Below are positions 11,011 to 23,416 of a DNA stretch of 64,000 nucleotides, in pieces; the first letter of the stretch is position 1, and every line of letters starts with the position of its first letter. The stretch lies in assembly GCA_025200525.1 (NCBI GenBank), contig JANUSC010000381.1:141731-205730 (forward strand), read 5' to 3'. Below the pieces are notes generated by a model. The model was not told the DNA's origin. It did no database searches and saw only the letters and a list, made by a program, of their open reading frames with translations. The DNA comes from Camellia lanceoleosa. Its lineage: Eukaryota; Streptophyta; Magnoliopsida; Ericales; Theaceae. The position numbers and the translations under genes were made by a program.

Positions 11011-11338
11011 GCTTTTGGATTGATGGTACATTTCTCAGATATTTGTTGGTTTCCTTGATGATATATTTCTTTATTTTGGATGTTGTGGATATCATGTTTT
11101 ATGTAGTTCACATTTATCTTCTTCCACAGTTTTGTTTTGTATGTTGAATGCTATGTCACAGGTGCAAAGTTCAATGTTGAAATTCCATGGATGTGTGCTT
11201 GTTCTAGATGGGTGATTGATAGAGTTTTTGAGAGGCTATAGTTTGAGATGTTCTTGTACATTATTTTCTTGTTTTTAGAATGTCTAGTGTTTTTATTTTA
11301 AGAAACAATGTTTAGATAGGTTTTGTCCGGGAATTGAC

Positions 11339-11349
11339 AAAGGGGGAGA
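11339..11349 (+). promoter_or_regulatory. Polypurine tract of the copia element
   Basis: AAAGGGGGAGA directly before the 3' LTR (starting 11351). It is the primer for plus-strand synthesis. Confidence 0.9.
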
Positions 11350-11350
11350 T

Positions 11351-12344
11351 TGTTAGGTCCCTTTATTGTCAAATTCGGTGACAAAACTTTGTGCATGATC
11401 AAAATGAAGATTTTGTATTTTTGTACTGTCCGCTCGAGCGGGGCCATGTGCGCTCGAGCGGCTTCTGGAGGATCTCAGTATATTGGACAGGTCTGCAGAA
11501 GTACTGAAGGGTGTGCATTCGCGCTCGAGCGGAATGAGCAGCGCTCGAGCGCATCTCAGTTTATTCGCGCAGTTTTTTTGTTCAGGCCGCTCGAGCGGAG
11601 AATGGAGCGCTCGAGCGGAGGTCGCGATTTCAGAACCCGATTTCAGAATCCTATTGGCATCAAGAGTTGTTATCTTTCAGATTTGGGACTCTTTATGGTT
11701 TTCTATAAGTAAATAGTTTTCTCCTAAAACTATAACTGAATTTTTCAAGATCTGATTCAAGGATTCAAGAGTTTTGTTTGAAGTGTTCTTCTAAAAGTTT
11801 TCTAAGTTTTCTTTGATGTTCTTGAGAGAGTTCTAAAACTCATGAGTTAAAATTCATACATCAAAGAGGTTGATACTTTATATTCAAGAGTGTTATCTTC
11901 GGCGGAATCCGAAGATCCTTACGTAAAGATTCAAAAGGTGTTTGTTCTTTACGTAGTCGTTAATTCGACAAGTGAAGTTGAGGTGTGGAACCAACTTCAG
12001 AATCAGTTCCGTGGCGAAGGCGTGGTAAAAGAGTTACAGAAGATTCAGAGACAAATTGACTGGTTTGGGTAATTTGTATGATTTCTTTGTAATCTTGTAG
12101 TCCTTCTATAGTGGATTGATTAGTGGCGGTTCGCCCGTGGTTTTTGATTACAATTGAAGGTTCTTCAATTGTGGTTTTTCCACGTAAAAAAATCGATTGT
12201 GTTGATTTATTATTTATTCCTAAAAAACAAACAAACTAAAATCTCACTCGTAAGTGCTTGATGATTTTAGATTGAGTGTTTTTGGAATTTTTGGCTTTGG
12301 GATATTTTAATCCTTATCTAATCACGAATCACATAGGATTTTCA
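11351..12344 (+). repeat. 3' LTR of the copia element
   Basis: A 994-bp LTR with TG...CA ends. It holds six exact CGCTCGAGCG palindromes at 11431, 11451, 11522, 11542, 11588 and 11608 (start positions) within the first 270 bp, in the region expected to act as promoter. The last two also survive in the 5' LTR. A short frame near 11890-12072 is copied in both LTRs and is not a separate gene. Confidence 0.93.
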
Positions 12345-15101
12345 AGAAATAATTAAAAAAATTCCATTGGCTTACTTTCATTTAATCATATAAAAATAAA
12401 ACTTTGAATAATTTATGATTTATTTTATAATCCCACATTGGAAGAAGAAGAAAAAGCAAAGTTTATTTCACGATTTATCTATATATTATATAAGGAAAAT
12501 GAGGTTTTTAGGGAAAAATCTTCTAGGAGCTTTAAACCCTTATTCTAAAATTATTAAATTTTCTTAATTTTAAACAATTAAGAAAATTCTCATTGACTAG
12601 TTTCCATTTACTTTTTATTTTACAATCTCACATCAAAAAAAAAAAAAAAGTGAATTGTTTCATTTATATAAAATAAATCTTATACTTTATATAACCAAAA
12701 GAAATCTATAGATCCATATCTTTCATTGATAAACAATCGAATGGTTACAAATATTTATATGAATAGAAGGTTCAAACTAATTCTCTAACTAACTAACAAA
12801 CTCTCATACTAACTACCACAACTCATACTTTGTTATAACAAACTCATTTTCTAATTATACATGCTTGTGATGCATATGGAGTCACAAGTCAAACACCGAG
12901 CTGCACTTGTGAATTGAACTACTGTGCCTTGTGTTGTTGAGACTTGCACTATAACTCAAAGTTAAAATTGTGCTTTGTGAAAGTTTTAATATCTCATACT
13001 ATTCTTTTTAATTTTAAATAATTAAAAATATCTCTATTGTCTAGCTTTTATTTGATAATCTCACATCAGGAAAAGAAGAAAAAAAAATAAGTTTTTTACT
13101 CATATAAAAGGAATCTTATACTCCTTTCCCATTTAGTGAGCAGCCTGGCGAGAGTTTCAATGTCTCATACTAATTTTCTTTAATTTTTTAATTTTAAACA
13201 ATTAAGAAAATCTCCATTGACTAACTTTTATTTGATAATCCCACATTGGGAAAAGAAAGAAAAAAATGAGTTATTTTACTCATATAAAGTGAATCTTATA
13301 CTCCCATTGCATTGAATATTGTAGTGTTGTGCATATTTTAATTCAATATAATTTAAATTTTAAAAGTTTTAATTAATTAATTATGACTTAGCCGATTAGA
13401 CTAAATCATTTTTGATTTGATTGATTTGTTAATTTAACCGCGATTTTATCAAAATATATTGATTAGATTTGTTTGATTCGAAATAAACTAAAGATTAATC
13501 GATTAAAGATTGAAAGACCGAGATTGCGTGATTAGAAATAAATTTTTCGACTAAATAATTGTTAACTTTTATTTTATAATCCCACATTGAAAAAAAAAAG
13601 AAGTGAGTTTTTCACTTATATAAAGTGAATCTTAATAGTGTAGTATTGTGTATACTTCAATTCAAGACAATTTAAATTTGAAAATTAAAATAACATTTAA
13701 AAATTTTAATTAATTAATTTTTGTATAAGTTGGTTGGTCATTTGACCTAACCGATTAGGCTAAACTATTTTGGGTTTGATCGATTAAATCGATTTAATCT
13801 CTCTTTCTCATACTAATTTTATTAATTTTAAACAATTAAAAAATTTCCATTGACTAACTTTCATTTTACCATATAAAAGTAAAACTCTAATTAGTTTATA
13901 ACTTATTTTATAATCTCACATCGGGAGAAAAAGAAAAGTAAAGTTTGTTTCACTATCTATATCTATATCTATACCTATATCTATATTATAAGCAAATGTA
14001 GTGTTATCTCAAAAGTTTCAAAAATTCATTCTTAAATTCTCATAATTTTGAAAAGAAAACAAAATATGTGGCACCCTATAGCTCCTTTTTCACTTTTCAA
14101 TTCTTCTCACTACCTCTCCTATATAAAAAAAATAAAAGTAAAATAATTAAAAAAAAATTCACATAATATCTTTATTTCCCACGGTTCAAATAAAAGGATA
14201 GAAATCCAATATAGTTATCCTTATCTCTTCTACAAAAATCTAAAACAAATAAAAAAACCAAGAGATAAAAAGAAGCAAATTTACAAAAAAAATAAAAAAT
14301 AAAAAGATAAAAATCCTACATAGTTATTCTTATTTCTTTTCTATAAAAAATCTAAAAAAACTTCTCTTATGTTTGTATTCTAATCTCCATAAATAGTTGT
14401 ACTATTCTCACTAAAATGAAATTAAAGATGATGAAGGAAGAAAAAAAAAAAACTCACAACTCTCGATTTTGTTACAACAACATGATTACTTGTCTATATC
14501 TTTCTAAATAAACACTCGCTCAAAACCTGTTTATCTACAATTTACTTATAAAGACACGGGTATATTGTCACTATAATTCTAAAGGTTTTATTGTCTTTTG
14601 CTTTTGCTTTCATTAATTAATTCATAAATAAGTTAAAAACAACTGTTTTGGGGGGTTTTTTTTTCTCTGACATTTTTCAATTGTGTTTTCATATTTTTAT
14701 TTTTATTTTTAATATTGAATCACTTTTTTAAAATTATTCAATAATCTCTCTATTTTCATAGTGTTTTTCCTTTTGAGATGTTTTGGACAAACGAAGAAGT
14801 AATGGAAGTGTGGTGACTGAGAGTGATGGATATATCTTTGTAATCATCATCATAAGAAGCTGAAGTTGAGGGTAAGAAGAAGAAGTAGAAGAAGCAGAAG
14901 GAGATGAAAAAACTATGAGGACTTGAATTAATGTGCAAAATTGAATATAAACTGAGAAGGTAATTTATGTATAAATTAGGCCGAGCTAAGTGCAACTATT
15001 GAAATAGACCGAGTTAGGTCCAATCTCTTGGATGTTGGGCCAAACTACGGGCTGAGGTAATGAAGCTTGGTCCTTTATCCCGACGGTTCGGTCAGAGATA
15101 G
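12345..15101. repeat. Segment A, copy 1, right part
   Basis: Continues segment A beyond the copia element. CCCACAT-type motifs followed by a TATA-like box recur near 12432, 12608 (TCTCACATC variant), 13058, 13242, 13580 and 13916. A (TATCTA)n microsatellite is at about 13943-13990. Up to about 15101 the sequence is AT-rich without a credible gene. The minus-strand frame at 14756-14995 is also present in the other A copy (26536-26775) but is low complexity and changes between copies. Confidence 0.7.
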
Positions 15102-18100
15102 TGTAAGAACCTGAATTTTTAGGCAACTAATTAGTTTATTAATAATAATATTAAGTCAATTAATAGTGATTATTAAACTATTAAATTATAATATTAAAAG
15201 CACCATAATTAATGCCAATGTTAAATTCTTTTAAATAAAATTATTTATCTTGATGTGATTAAAATTCTGTATCAAAATACCGTGGTGAAAGCTAAATGGA
15301 TTAAATTGATAGTACTAAGCTAGTTAGAATTTAGTAGGAAGAAAACCATCCAGTTGAAAATGATAATATTAAATAAGTAAACAAATAAATAAATAAATTA
15401 ATTAATTATAATAATTTTGTGGGTGTTTAATATTTGTTATTTATAAATTATTTTATTAAGGATTTATTTTAGAATTAGAAATTGAACGTCCAAATAGCCT
15501 AAGGAGGTGAAATTGATAAGTTAAATCAATTTAATTTCAAGTATTGGACCCTATGAAAGTGTAATTAAATATTCGATTCATTCGAGAAAATTAAGGTCCT
15601 AATTGGAGTTGATTGAGTCATGAGGAGTGAGATTTGTGATTGTTACTGAATTAAATTTAGTTATGGAGTGTCCAATTGGAGTGTGTAAATTAATTAAAGG
15701 AATCTTGACTCTGATAAAAAATTTTAAGGTCTAAACGATTTCGCAAATCGAAATTCATAATGATAGTTAGTTTAATTTAATATTTGGAACCTTTAGGGAG
15801 TTCAATAATAATCTGATTTAGATTTATAAATTTAATTATATTTAATTAGGCTCTAATGGAAGTGGCTCTAATGGAAGTCAATTGACTAATTAAATTATAT
15901 GGGATGTGAGGTTAGTTAATTAACTAATTTTATGCTAATCAAAATCTATTAAGATTAAATGATGCTTAATTAAATCAATCCTTGACATGAATTAAATTAT
16001 GGAAATAAACTAGAATTATGTGCATGTGTGTGCTGGTGAATTCAAGAGTAGAGTATTTTTTTTTTTCTTGGGGCCAAAACACACACACAAGTAAAAAAAT
16101 AAAAAATAAAAAAAAACAAAGAAGAGAGTTAAGAGAATCAGAGAAGAAGAAGAGGGCTTCGGCAGAAATAAAAAGAAAATAAAATAAAAATTGAACCACT
16201 TGCATGCTTGTTCTCCAAGTCCTCCCTAGGGAAGTAAGCTAAGATGGCCTTTCCAGCCTTATTTGGGGCAGCCACGGCATCTTTGCTCACTGGCTGTCAT
16301 CTAAGATAGAATTCCTAAGCAAGCAAGAAGAAATGTTTGGCTGCCTTCTTCCCCATAAAGCTGCTGCCAAGCATGCTAAGCATACTCTAAACCTAGCCTA
16401 TACTTCAAAGCCTAGAGGAGGAAATAAAATAAGATAAAATAAATTTTCCAAAGCCCCTACAGATAGAAGAGAATCCAGCCATTTTTCTGTGTTTTCCACG
16501 GCTGAGCAAAGAAGAGTAAGGGGAGAAAGAGTAGAAAAGAAGGAAAGGAGAGGAGAGGGCATTTGGTGGTCTCCAATTCAAAACAAATTTTTGTAGTGTT
16601 TGCAAAAGGCTCTAAAGGTAAGAAAACATCACCTCTACCCTCCCTTAGATTCCTCTAACTGAGTTTATATAATATATATGCAAGACTAAGCATGGTTAAG
16701 TCATCTATAGCAAAATAGTCCATGCATGTTTAAAACTTTGATAGGATAAGAATTTCATTGTGCTATAATTTCATATTCCTTCTTGATATAAACATATGGT
16801 TTAGCTACTGTTGTTTTTACATATTTAATATTCTCCATTGTCGAAATGATCTTGTAAAAGAGTAAAATGAGATAAGAATGGCCCCTTTACTTGAAGCATA
16901 GATTTTTCTCACTGTTTTACACTTTATCGGGGTGAAAAGAGAGCTCTAATAAATTGAAACTAATTGGTGTTAAAAATCTGTGTATACTGGAAGTATATGT
17001 AGGTGTTATACACTATTTAAAATTTTTATAAAATAATTGAACATTATTTTCTTACGAAACGAATATTTTTCCCTAAGTGTCGCAAGACGACACAGCAGAA
17101 GCAGTAGCTTCAAACACGTCCCATTTTCTCTACAAATGGTATTTTTCTGTACGACCACTTGGAAAAGTAAGATTTTTAAGTTACCTTTCAAACGCCACTG
17201 GTTTCATAATTTTTCATTAAGTATTGAGAGAGAAATGCCAAGTTTTCCAAAATGTGACAGAATCCGTCCAGTTTTGTTACAAAAATTATTTGACCTCCTT
17301 CGACTGATTTTCAGTCTTCACACTCTTCTGGAAATATGTTCTAAACTCAAAAATTTAGCAAACGGTTCTGACCATGCCTCTTTTCGACACCGTTTGAGGA
17401 CCCTTTTTATTTTTCAAACACAGGACACCTGTGCTGACGCTTTCATGGCCTGAATGTATTTTTAACTTCATTGCTGTTTGAAGCCAGCAGCAACGCTGGC
17501 TTTACCAGATCACCATTTATTCCACAGAATGAATTTTCAAGTGATTAAAATTGGAAAAGTTATATTTTTAAGTTACCTTTCAAACGCCGCTGGTTTCATA
17601 AATTTTTACTAAGTATTGAGAGAGAAACACCAATTTTTCCAAAAGGTGACAGAATCTGTCCAGTTTTCTTATAAAAATCATTTGACCATCTTCGGTTGGT
17701 TTTCAGCCTTCACACTCTTCTGGAAATATGTTCTAAACTCAAAAATTTAGCAACATGTTCTGACCATGCCTATTTTTGACATCGTTTGAGGCCCCTTCTT
17801 ATTTTCAAACCCGGATCACCTGTGCTGGAGGTGAATATAACTCACTGTCCCAGCAAACCAGTTTTCTCCCAAAAATTATTCCTCCATTTTAAAATCGTTT
17901 TTAGCCCTGGTATTCTTCTCAAAATATTTTCCTAACTTGATGAGCTAGCACCAGTTAAAATATTATAATGGTTGAACATCGTTTGGTATAGGTTTCATAT
18001 TTTTTTTTGACCAAACAGTACTGAAAGGAGAAGTATGTGAATTCTTAAGAAATTTTGTGATGACTCCTAAGAAACCCTATCACATTTATTTTGGTTGCCA

Positions 18101-19139
18101 TATAGGATTGTGTTATGCTATATAAACATTATATCACTGTGATCCTCGAACTAAAGCTCGCACATGCATAAAAATGTGGATTCAACGAAGTAAAGAAACA
18201 TAAAAATTGAACCGAGGATACATTAAAATTTAAAAGTGATGGGGCGAGCCGGTTTAGAATCTTGCGCGATGAGTTGCGAACCCTAACATGGCACGGGAAG
18301 GTATTTCGCTCTTATCGGTGTAGGCGATATAAGGTTGGTGGTGCGGTGTCACAACATAGACCGTTCCTTGGGGCAGACCGTGATGTCACGACTGGCACGT
18401 AACCTTGGTGCGTGGGCATCATTGGTAGTTCTGACAAGTAACATTTGAATATTTGACCAAGGGGAGTCGGAATTGCCCGTGGCCATTGCTTAGCGGTTGA
18501 GTGGAAGTGGAGCTCATGAGAGTTACCTAAATTTATTTGATAAACTGAATCTATGGGAATTTAAAAAGAAGAGCATGCAATTCCTTATGATGAACCACTA
18601 ATTCCATCTGCCATTTATTTATTTGTTTATCTATTGTTATTATTTTAACTGTTAGCATTTCATGTGCTTATTAAATGCTGCTTATTATTCTGTTATTACA
18701 CAATAATAATTATTTATGAGTATTATTATCGGGCGGTATTTTCGGTTGTAGTATATTCTTGAGCTCGTCGCTCATTGGCATTCTCGTTGCCCTCGCGTTT
18801 TATGCAGTGCGAAGAAAACGAAGGAAACCGAGACCTTGCAAGGTGACATTCACCCTTGGCTAGCTTAAAGAGTCCCAAATCTCACGAACCTTTTTCTATT
18901 ATTCCTAGCTTTTCCTAGCCTTTCTTTCGCAGTTGTGTTAATTTCTTTTTGTGTAACGAGACTAAGTTTTAAGTTTTATTGGAATTGTAATTTGAAAACT
19001 TTAAATTTTGGGTTGTTTATGTCCGGATAATAGTGATGGTAAATTTGGTGGCAACATTGATGAGGGTTTTTAAATTACGATAATCGATTTTAAGTTTTAA
19101 ACCTTATTTTGATGTCCTTAAATTTTGGGGGCCACAACA
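15102..19139 (+). mobile_element. Segment L: gypsy-LTR-like sequence of about 4 kb, copy 1
   Basis: Begins TGTAAGAACCTGAATTT and ends GCCACAACA, so it has TG...CA ends. It looks like the very long LTRs of Tekay/Del-type chromoviruses. The best support is the start motif, the tract around 16205-16630 ending in a candidate splice donor (AGGTAAGA), and the region 18240-18520 typical of gypsy LTR 3' parts. No 5-bp target duplication is visible (GATAG left, TGGTT right) and no gypsy primer site follows, so it is not a clean solo LTR. Frames inside it carry no gag or pol motifs. Partial copies are at 19780-23176, 26882-27575 and 62254-63495. Confidence 0.5.
17165..17820. repeat. Internal direct duplication in segment L
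   Basis: Two direct copies of about 270 bp with an offset near 390 bp: one from about 17165, the other from about 17556. Both read AAGTTACCTTTCAAACGCC, then a TATTGAGAGAGAAA block, then a stretch ending CTGGAAATATGTTC. The same pair is in the copy at about 21190-21840, so it predates the larger duplication. Confidence 0.85.
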
Positions 19140-19423
19140 TGGTTTTGAAAATAAAGTAAAGTAAAGTTTTGATAAATAAAGTAAAGTTTTGAAAATTTAA
19201 AGTAAAGTTTTGAAAATTTGAAAATAAAGTAAAATAAAGTCAAGATAAATAAAGAAATATAAAGTAAAGTTTTGAAAATTTGAAAATAACTTCAAATGTT
19301 CTAAAATAATTCAATAAAATTGACCATTGAATGACACTAGTTTGGAAAAATATTAATATGATGTATACAAAGTTCATGTCCATGCTATATATTTGTTATT
19401 ATATCATTTGTTTCAAATATATG
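19140..19423. repeat. AAAGTAAAGTTTTG minisatellite and AT-rich spacer
   Basis: Tandem, imperfect blocks of AAAGTAAAGTTTTGAAAATT fill about 19147-19290, followed by AT-rich spacer. The same array follows each L copy (23177-23340 and 63496-63640), with small differences in copy number. Confidence 0.85.
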
Positions 19424-19779
19424 GGTTGCCATCCCACATCGATTGTGGATAACATTCTCAATTATCTTGTTTCAAATATGTGTTGCCGTCCCACATCGAT
19501 TGTAGATAATATTTAGAATAGATTTATAAGATAGCATTGGACACTTCCATTGTGGAGGCGTCCTTGGAAAATCAAAGGAATAAATCCGTGCGGTTTGCCA
19601 GCTATCATGCTTTCAACCAAAGCGGACAATACTTCTAGGTGTTGGCTGGGCTATGTGTTGTCCATGCCTCAAGGTGGTAGTTGGGCTATGTGTTCGTCAC
19701 GAACGGACAGGTACAAATAATGTACAAGATAGTCCACAATGCCTCCTTCATCATAGAAGCGCCTTTTTATTAAAAAAAG
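19424..19779 (+). repeat. Segment T: TRIM-like repeat with two USE motifs and a TATA box
   Basis: ATCCCACATCG (from about 19431) and GTCCCACATCG (19488-19498) sit 56 bp apart in a small direct duplication. TTTATAAG follows at 19523-19530, 24 nt after the second. Downstream comes sequence I recognise as a widespread eudicot dispersed repeat (AAATCCGTGCGG and AAGCGGACAATAC near 19585-19635). It is also present at the window end (about 63758-64000). The element spacing matches a Pol III-type plant snRNA promoter, but no snRNA follows. Confidence 0.6.
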
Positions 19780-22700
19780 ATAATGATAGTAAGTTTAATT
19801 TAATATTTGGAACCTTTAGGGAGTTCGAATAATAATCTGATTTAGATTTATAAATTTAATTATATTTAATTAGGCTCTAATGGAAGTGGCTCTAATGGAA
19901 GTCAATTGACTAATTAAATTATATGGGATGTGAGGTTAGTTAATTAACTAATTTTATGCTAATCGAAATCTATTAAGATTAAATGATGCTTAATTAAATC
20001 AATCCTTGACATGAATTAAATTATGGAAATAAACTAGAATTATGTGCATGTGTGTGCTGGTGAATTCAAGAGTAGAGTATTTTTTTTTTCCTTGGGGCCA
20101 AAACACACACACAAGTAAAAAAATAAAAAATAAAAAATAAAAACAAAGAAGAGAGTTAAGAGAATCAGAGAAGAAGAAGAGGGCTTCGGACGAAATAAAA
20201 AGAAAATAAAATAAAAATTGAACCACTTGCATGCTTGTTCTCCAAGTCCTCCCTAGGGAAGTAAGCTAAGATGGCCTTTCCAGCCTTATTTGGGGCAGCC
20301 ACGGCATGCTGCTCTGCTGGCTGTCATCTAAGACAGAATTCCTAAGCAAGAAAGAAGAAATGTTTGGCTGCCTTCTTCCCCATAAAGCTGCTGCCAAGCA
20401 TGCTAAGCATACTCTAAACCTAGCCTATACTTCAAAGCCTAGAGGAGGAAATAAAATAAGATAAAATAAATTCTCCAAAGCCCCTACATATAGAAGAGAA
20501 TCCAGCCATTTTTCTGTGTTTTCCACGGCTGAGCAAAGAAGAGTAAGGGGAGAAAGAGTAGAAAAGAAGGAAAGGAGAGGAGAGGGCATTTGGTGGTCTC
20601 CAATTCAAAACAAATTTTTGTAGTGTTTGCAAAAGGCTCTTAAGGTAAGAATACATCACCTCTACCCTCCCTTAGATTCCTCTAACTGAGTTTATATAAT
20701 ATATATGCAAGACTAAGCATGGTTAAGTCATCTATAGCAAAATAGTCCATGCATGTTTAAAACTTTGATAGGATAAGAATTTCATTGTGCTATAATTTCA
20801 TATTCCTTCTTGATATAAACATATGGTTTAGCTACTGTTGTTTTTACATATTTAATATTCTCCATTGTCGAAATGATCTTGTAAAAGAGTAAAATGAGAT
20901 AAGAATGGCCCTGTTACTTGTAGCATAGATTTTTCTCACTGTTTTACACTTTATCGGGGTGAAAAGAGAGCTCTAATAAACTGAAACTAATTGGTGTTAA
21001 AAATCTGTGTATACTGGAAGTATATGTAGGTGTTATACACTATTTAAAATTTTTATAAAATAATTGAACATTATTTTCTTACCGAAACGAATATTTTCCC
21101 TAAGTGTCGCGCACGACACAGCAGAAGCAGTAGCTTCAAACAGTTCCCATTTTCTCTACAAATGGTATTTTTCTGTACGACCACTTAGAAAAGTAAAATT
21201 TTTAAGTTACCTTTCAAACGCCACTGGTTTCATAATTTTTCATTAAGTATTGAGAGAGAAATACCAAGTTTTCCAAAATGTGACAGAATCCGTCCAGTTT
21301 TGTTACAAAAATTATTTGACCTCCTTCGACTGATTTTCAGTCTTCACACTCTTCTGGAAATATGTTCTAAACTCAAACATTTATCAAACGGTTCTGACCA
21401 TGCCTCTTTTCGACACCGTTTGAGGACCCTTTTTATTTTTCAAACACAGGACACCTGTGCTGACGCTTTCATGGCCTGAATGTATTTTTAACTTCATTGC
21501 TGTTTGAAGGCAGCAGCAACGCTGGCTTTACCAGATCACCATTTATTCCACAGAATGAATTTTCAAGTGATTCAAATTGGAAAAGTTATATTTTTAAGTT
21601 ACCTTTCAAACGCCGCTGGTTTCATAAATTTTTACTAAGTATTGAGAGAGAAACACCAATTTTTCCAAAAGGTGACAGAATCTGTCCAGTTTTCTTATAA
21701 AAATCATTTGACCATCTTCGGTTAGTTTCCAGCCTTCACACTCTTCTGGAAATATGTTCTAAACTCAAAAATTTAGCAACATGTTCTGACCATGCCTATT
21801 TTTGACATCGTTTGAGGCCCCTTCTTATTTTTCAAACCCGGATCACCTGTGCTGGAGGTGAATATAACTCACTGTCCCAGCAAACCAGTTTTCTCCCAAA
21901 AATTATTCCTCCATTTTAAAATCGTTTTGTGCCCAGGTATTCTTCTCAAAATATTTTCCTAACTTGATGAGCTAGCACCAGTTAACAAATTATAATGGTT
22001 GAACATCGGTTGGGATAGGTTTCATATTTTTTTTGACCAAACAGTACTGAAAGGAGAAGTATGTGAATTCTTAAGAAATTTTGTGATGACTCCTAAGAAA
22101 CCCTATCACATTTATTTTGGTTGCCATATAGGATTGTGTTATGCTATATAAACATTATATCACTGTGATCCTCGAACTAAAGCTCGCACATGCATAAAAA
22201 TGTGGATTCAACGAAGTAAAGAAACATAAAAATTGAACCGATGATACATTAAAAATTTAAAAGTGATGGGGGAGCCCGGTTTAGAATCTTGCGCGATGAG
22301 TTGCGAACCCTAACATGGCACGGGAAGGTATTTCGGCTCTTCTCGGTGTAGGCGATATAAGGTTGGTGGTGCGGTGTCACAACATAGACCGTTCCTTGGG
22401 GCGCACCGTGATGTCACGACTGGCACGTAACCTTGGTGCGTGGGCATCATTGGTAGTTACAGCAAGTAACATTTGAATATTTGACCAAGGGGGAGTCGGA
22501 ATTGCCCGTGGCCATTGCTTAGCGGTTGAGTGGAAGTGGAGCTCCGCGGAGAGTTACCTAAATTTATTTGATAAACCGAATCTATGGGAATTTAAAAAGA
22601 AGAGCATGCAATTCCTTATGATGAACCACTAATTCCATCTGCCATTTATTTATTTGTTTATCTATTGTTATTATTTTAACTGTTAGCATTTCTGTTGTGC

Positions 22701-23416
22701 TTATTAAATGCTGCTTATTATTCTGTTATTACACAATAATAATTATTTATGAGTATTATTATCGGGGCGGGTATTTTCGGGTTGTAGTATATTACTGAGC
22801 TCGCTCATTGGCATTCTCGTTGCCTGGCGTTTTATGCCAAAATCAAGAAAACGAAGGAAACATCGAGACCTTGCAAGGTGACATTCAAATTTTGGCTAGC
22901 TTGACGAGCCACAAATTCCTCGAACCTTTTTCTATATTTCCTAGCTTTCTCTAGCCTTTCTTTCGCAGTTGTGTTAATTTCTTTTTGTGTAACGAGACTA
23001 AGTTTTAAGTTTTATTGGAATTGTAATTTGAAAACTTTAAATTTTGGGTTGTTAATGTCTGGATAATAGTGATGGTAAATTTGGTGGCAACATTGATGAG
23101 GTTTTTAAATTTCCGAAAATCGATTTAAAGTTTTAAACCTTATTATGATGTCCTTAAATTTTGGGGCGACACAACATGGTTTTGAAAATAAAGTAAAGTA
23201 AAGTTTTGATAAATAAAGTAAAGTTTTGAAAATTTAAAGTAAAGTTTTGAAAATTTGAAAATAAAGTAAAATAAAGTCAAGATAAATAAAGAAATATAAA
23301 GTAAAGTTTTGAAAATTTGAAAATAACTTCAAATGTTCTAAAATAATTCAATAAAATTGACCATTGAATGACACTAGTTTGGAAAAATATTAATATGATG
23401 TATACAAAGTTCATGT
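19780..23416 (+). repeat. Macro-unit copy 2: later part of L plus minisatellite
   Basis: Collinear with 15757-about 19378, including the internal duplication and the minisatellite. L ends at about 23176 (ACACAACA). The copy starts inside L after a shared GATAATGATAG at the joint near 19779. It ends at TTCATGTCC, where it passes straight into segment A of copy 3 through a shared TCC. Open frames (20432-20659, 21064-21246, 21497-21700) are repeat sequence. Confidence 0.85.

Larger units (their letters stand above)
9378..11337 (+). other. Long 3' non-coding region of the copia element
   Basis: About 2 kb between pol and the final polypurine tract. Sireviruses often carry an envelope-like ORF or only non-coding DNA here. 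I see no convincing env-like frame: the open stretches are short and have no heptad or membrane pattern. In order it holds about 530 bp of unclassified sequence, a run of 25 A (9916-9940), CGCTCGAGCG palindromes (9949-10089), a promoter-like module (10101-10243), T-rich sequence, an internal polypurine tract (10754-10766) and a minisatellite (10772-11010). Confidence 0.75.
3007..12344 (+). mobile_element. Ty1/copia LTR retrotransposon, Sirevirus (SIRE/Maximus) type
   Basis: A complete-length element of 9338 bp with two LTRs that start TGTTAGG and end TTTTCA. It has a primer-binding site next to the 5' LTR, the copia domain order gag-protease-integrase-RT-RNase H, a long 3' non-coding region and a polypurine tract touching the 3' LTR. 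Sirevirus assignment rests on the long coiled-coil gag with a second zinc knuckle, an LTR of about 1 kb, the 2-kb region between pol and the 3' LTR, and repeated non-coding motifs. The pol frame is broken at several places. The matching site in the other A segment (about 24139) is empty, so this copy inserted after, or in only one copy of, the duplication. The expected 5-bp target duplication is imperfect (GTAAA left, AGAAA right). Confidence 0.93.

Noticed and set aside
10017..11095. An env-like gene in the copia 3' region
   Set aside because: Frames are short, overlap a minisatellite and show no membrane or coiled-coil pattern.
14756..14995. A minus-strand small gene conserved in both A copies (also 26536-26775)
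   Set aside because: Conservation is explained by the duplication. The product is low-complexity Ser/Phe/Tyr, and differences between the copies are not biased to silent sites.
17037..17453. A 138-codon plus-strand frame in segment L
   Set aside because: The second L copy at about 21060-21480 breaks the same frame by indels, and no domain is visible.
15102..19139. A clean solo LTR
   Set aside because: The TG...CA ends are good, but flanking 5-mers (GATAG and TGGTT) do not match and no primer site follows, so only LTR-like is claimed.
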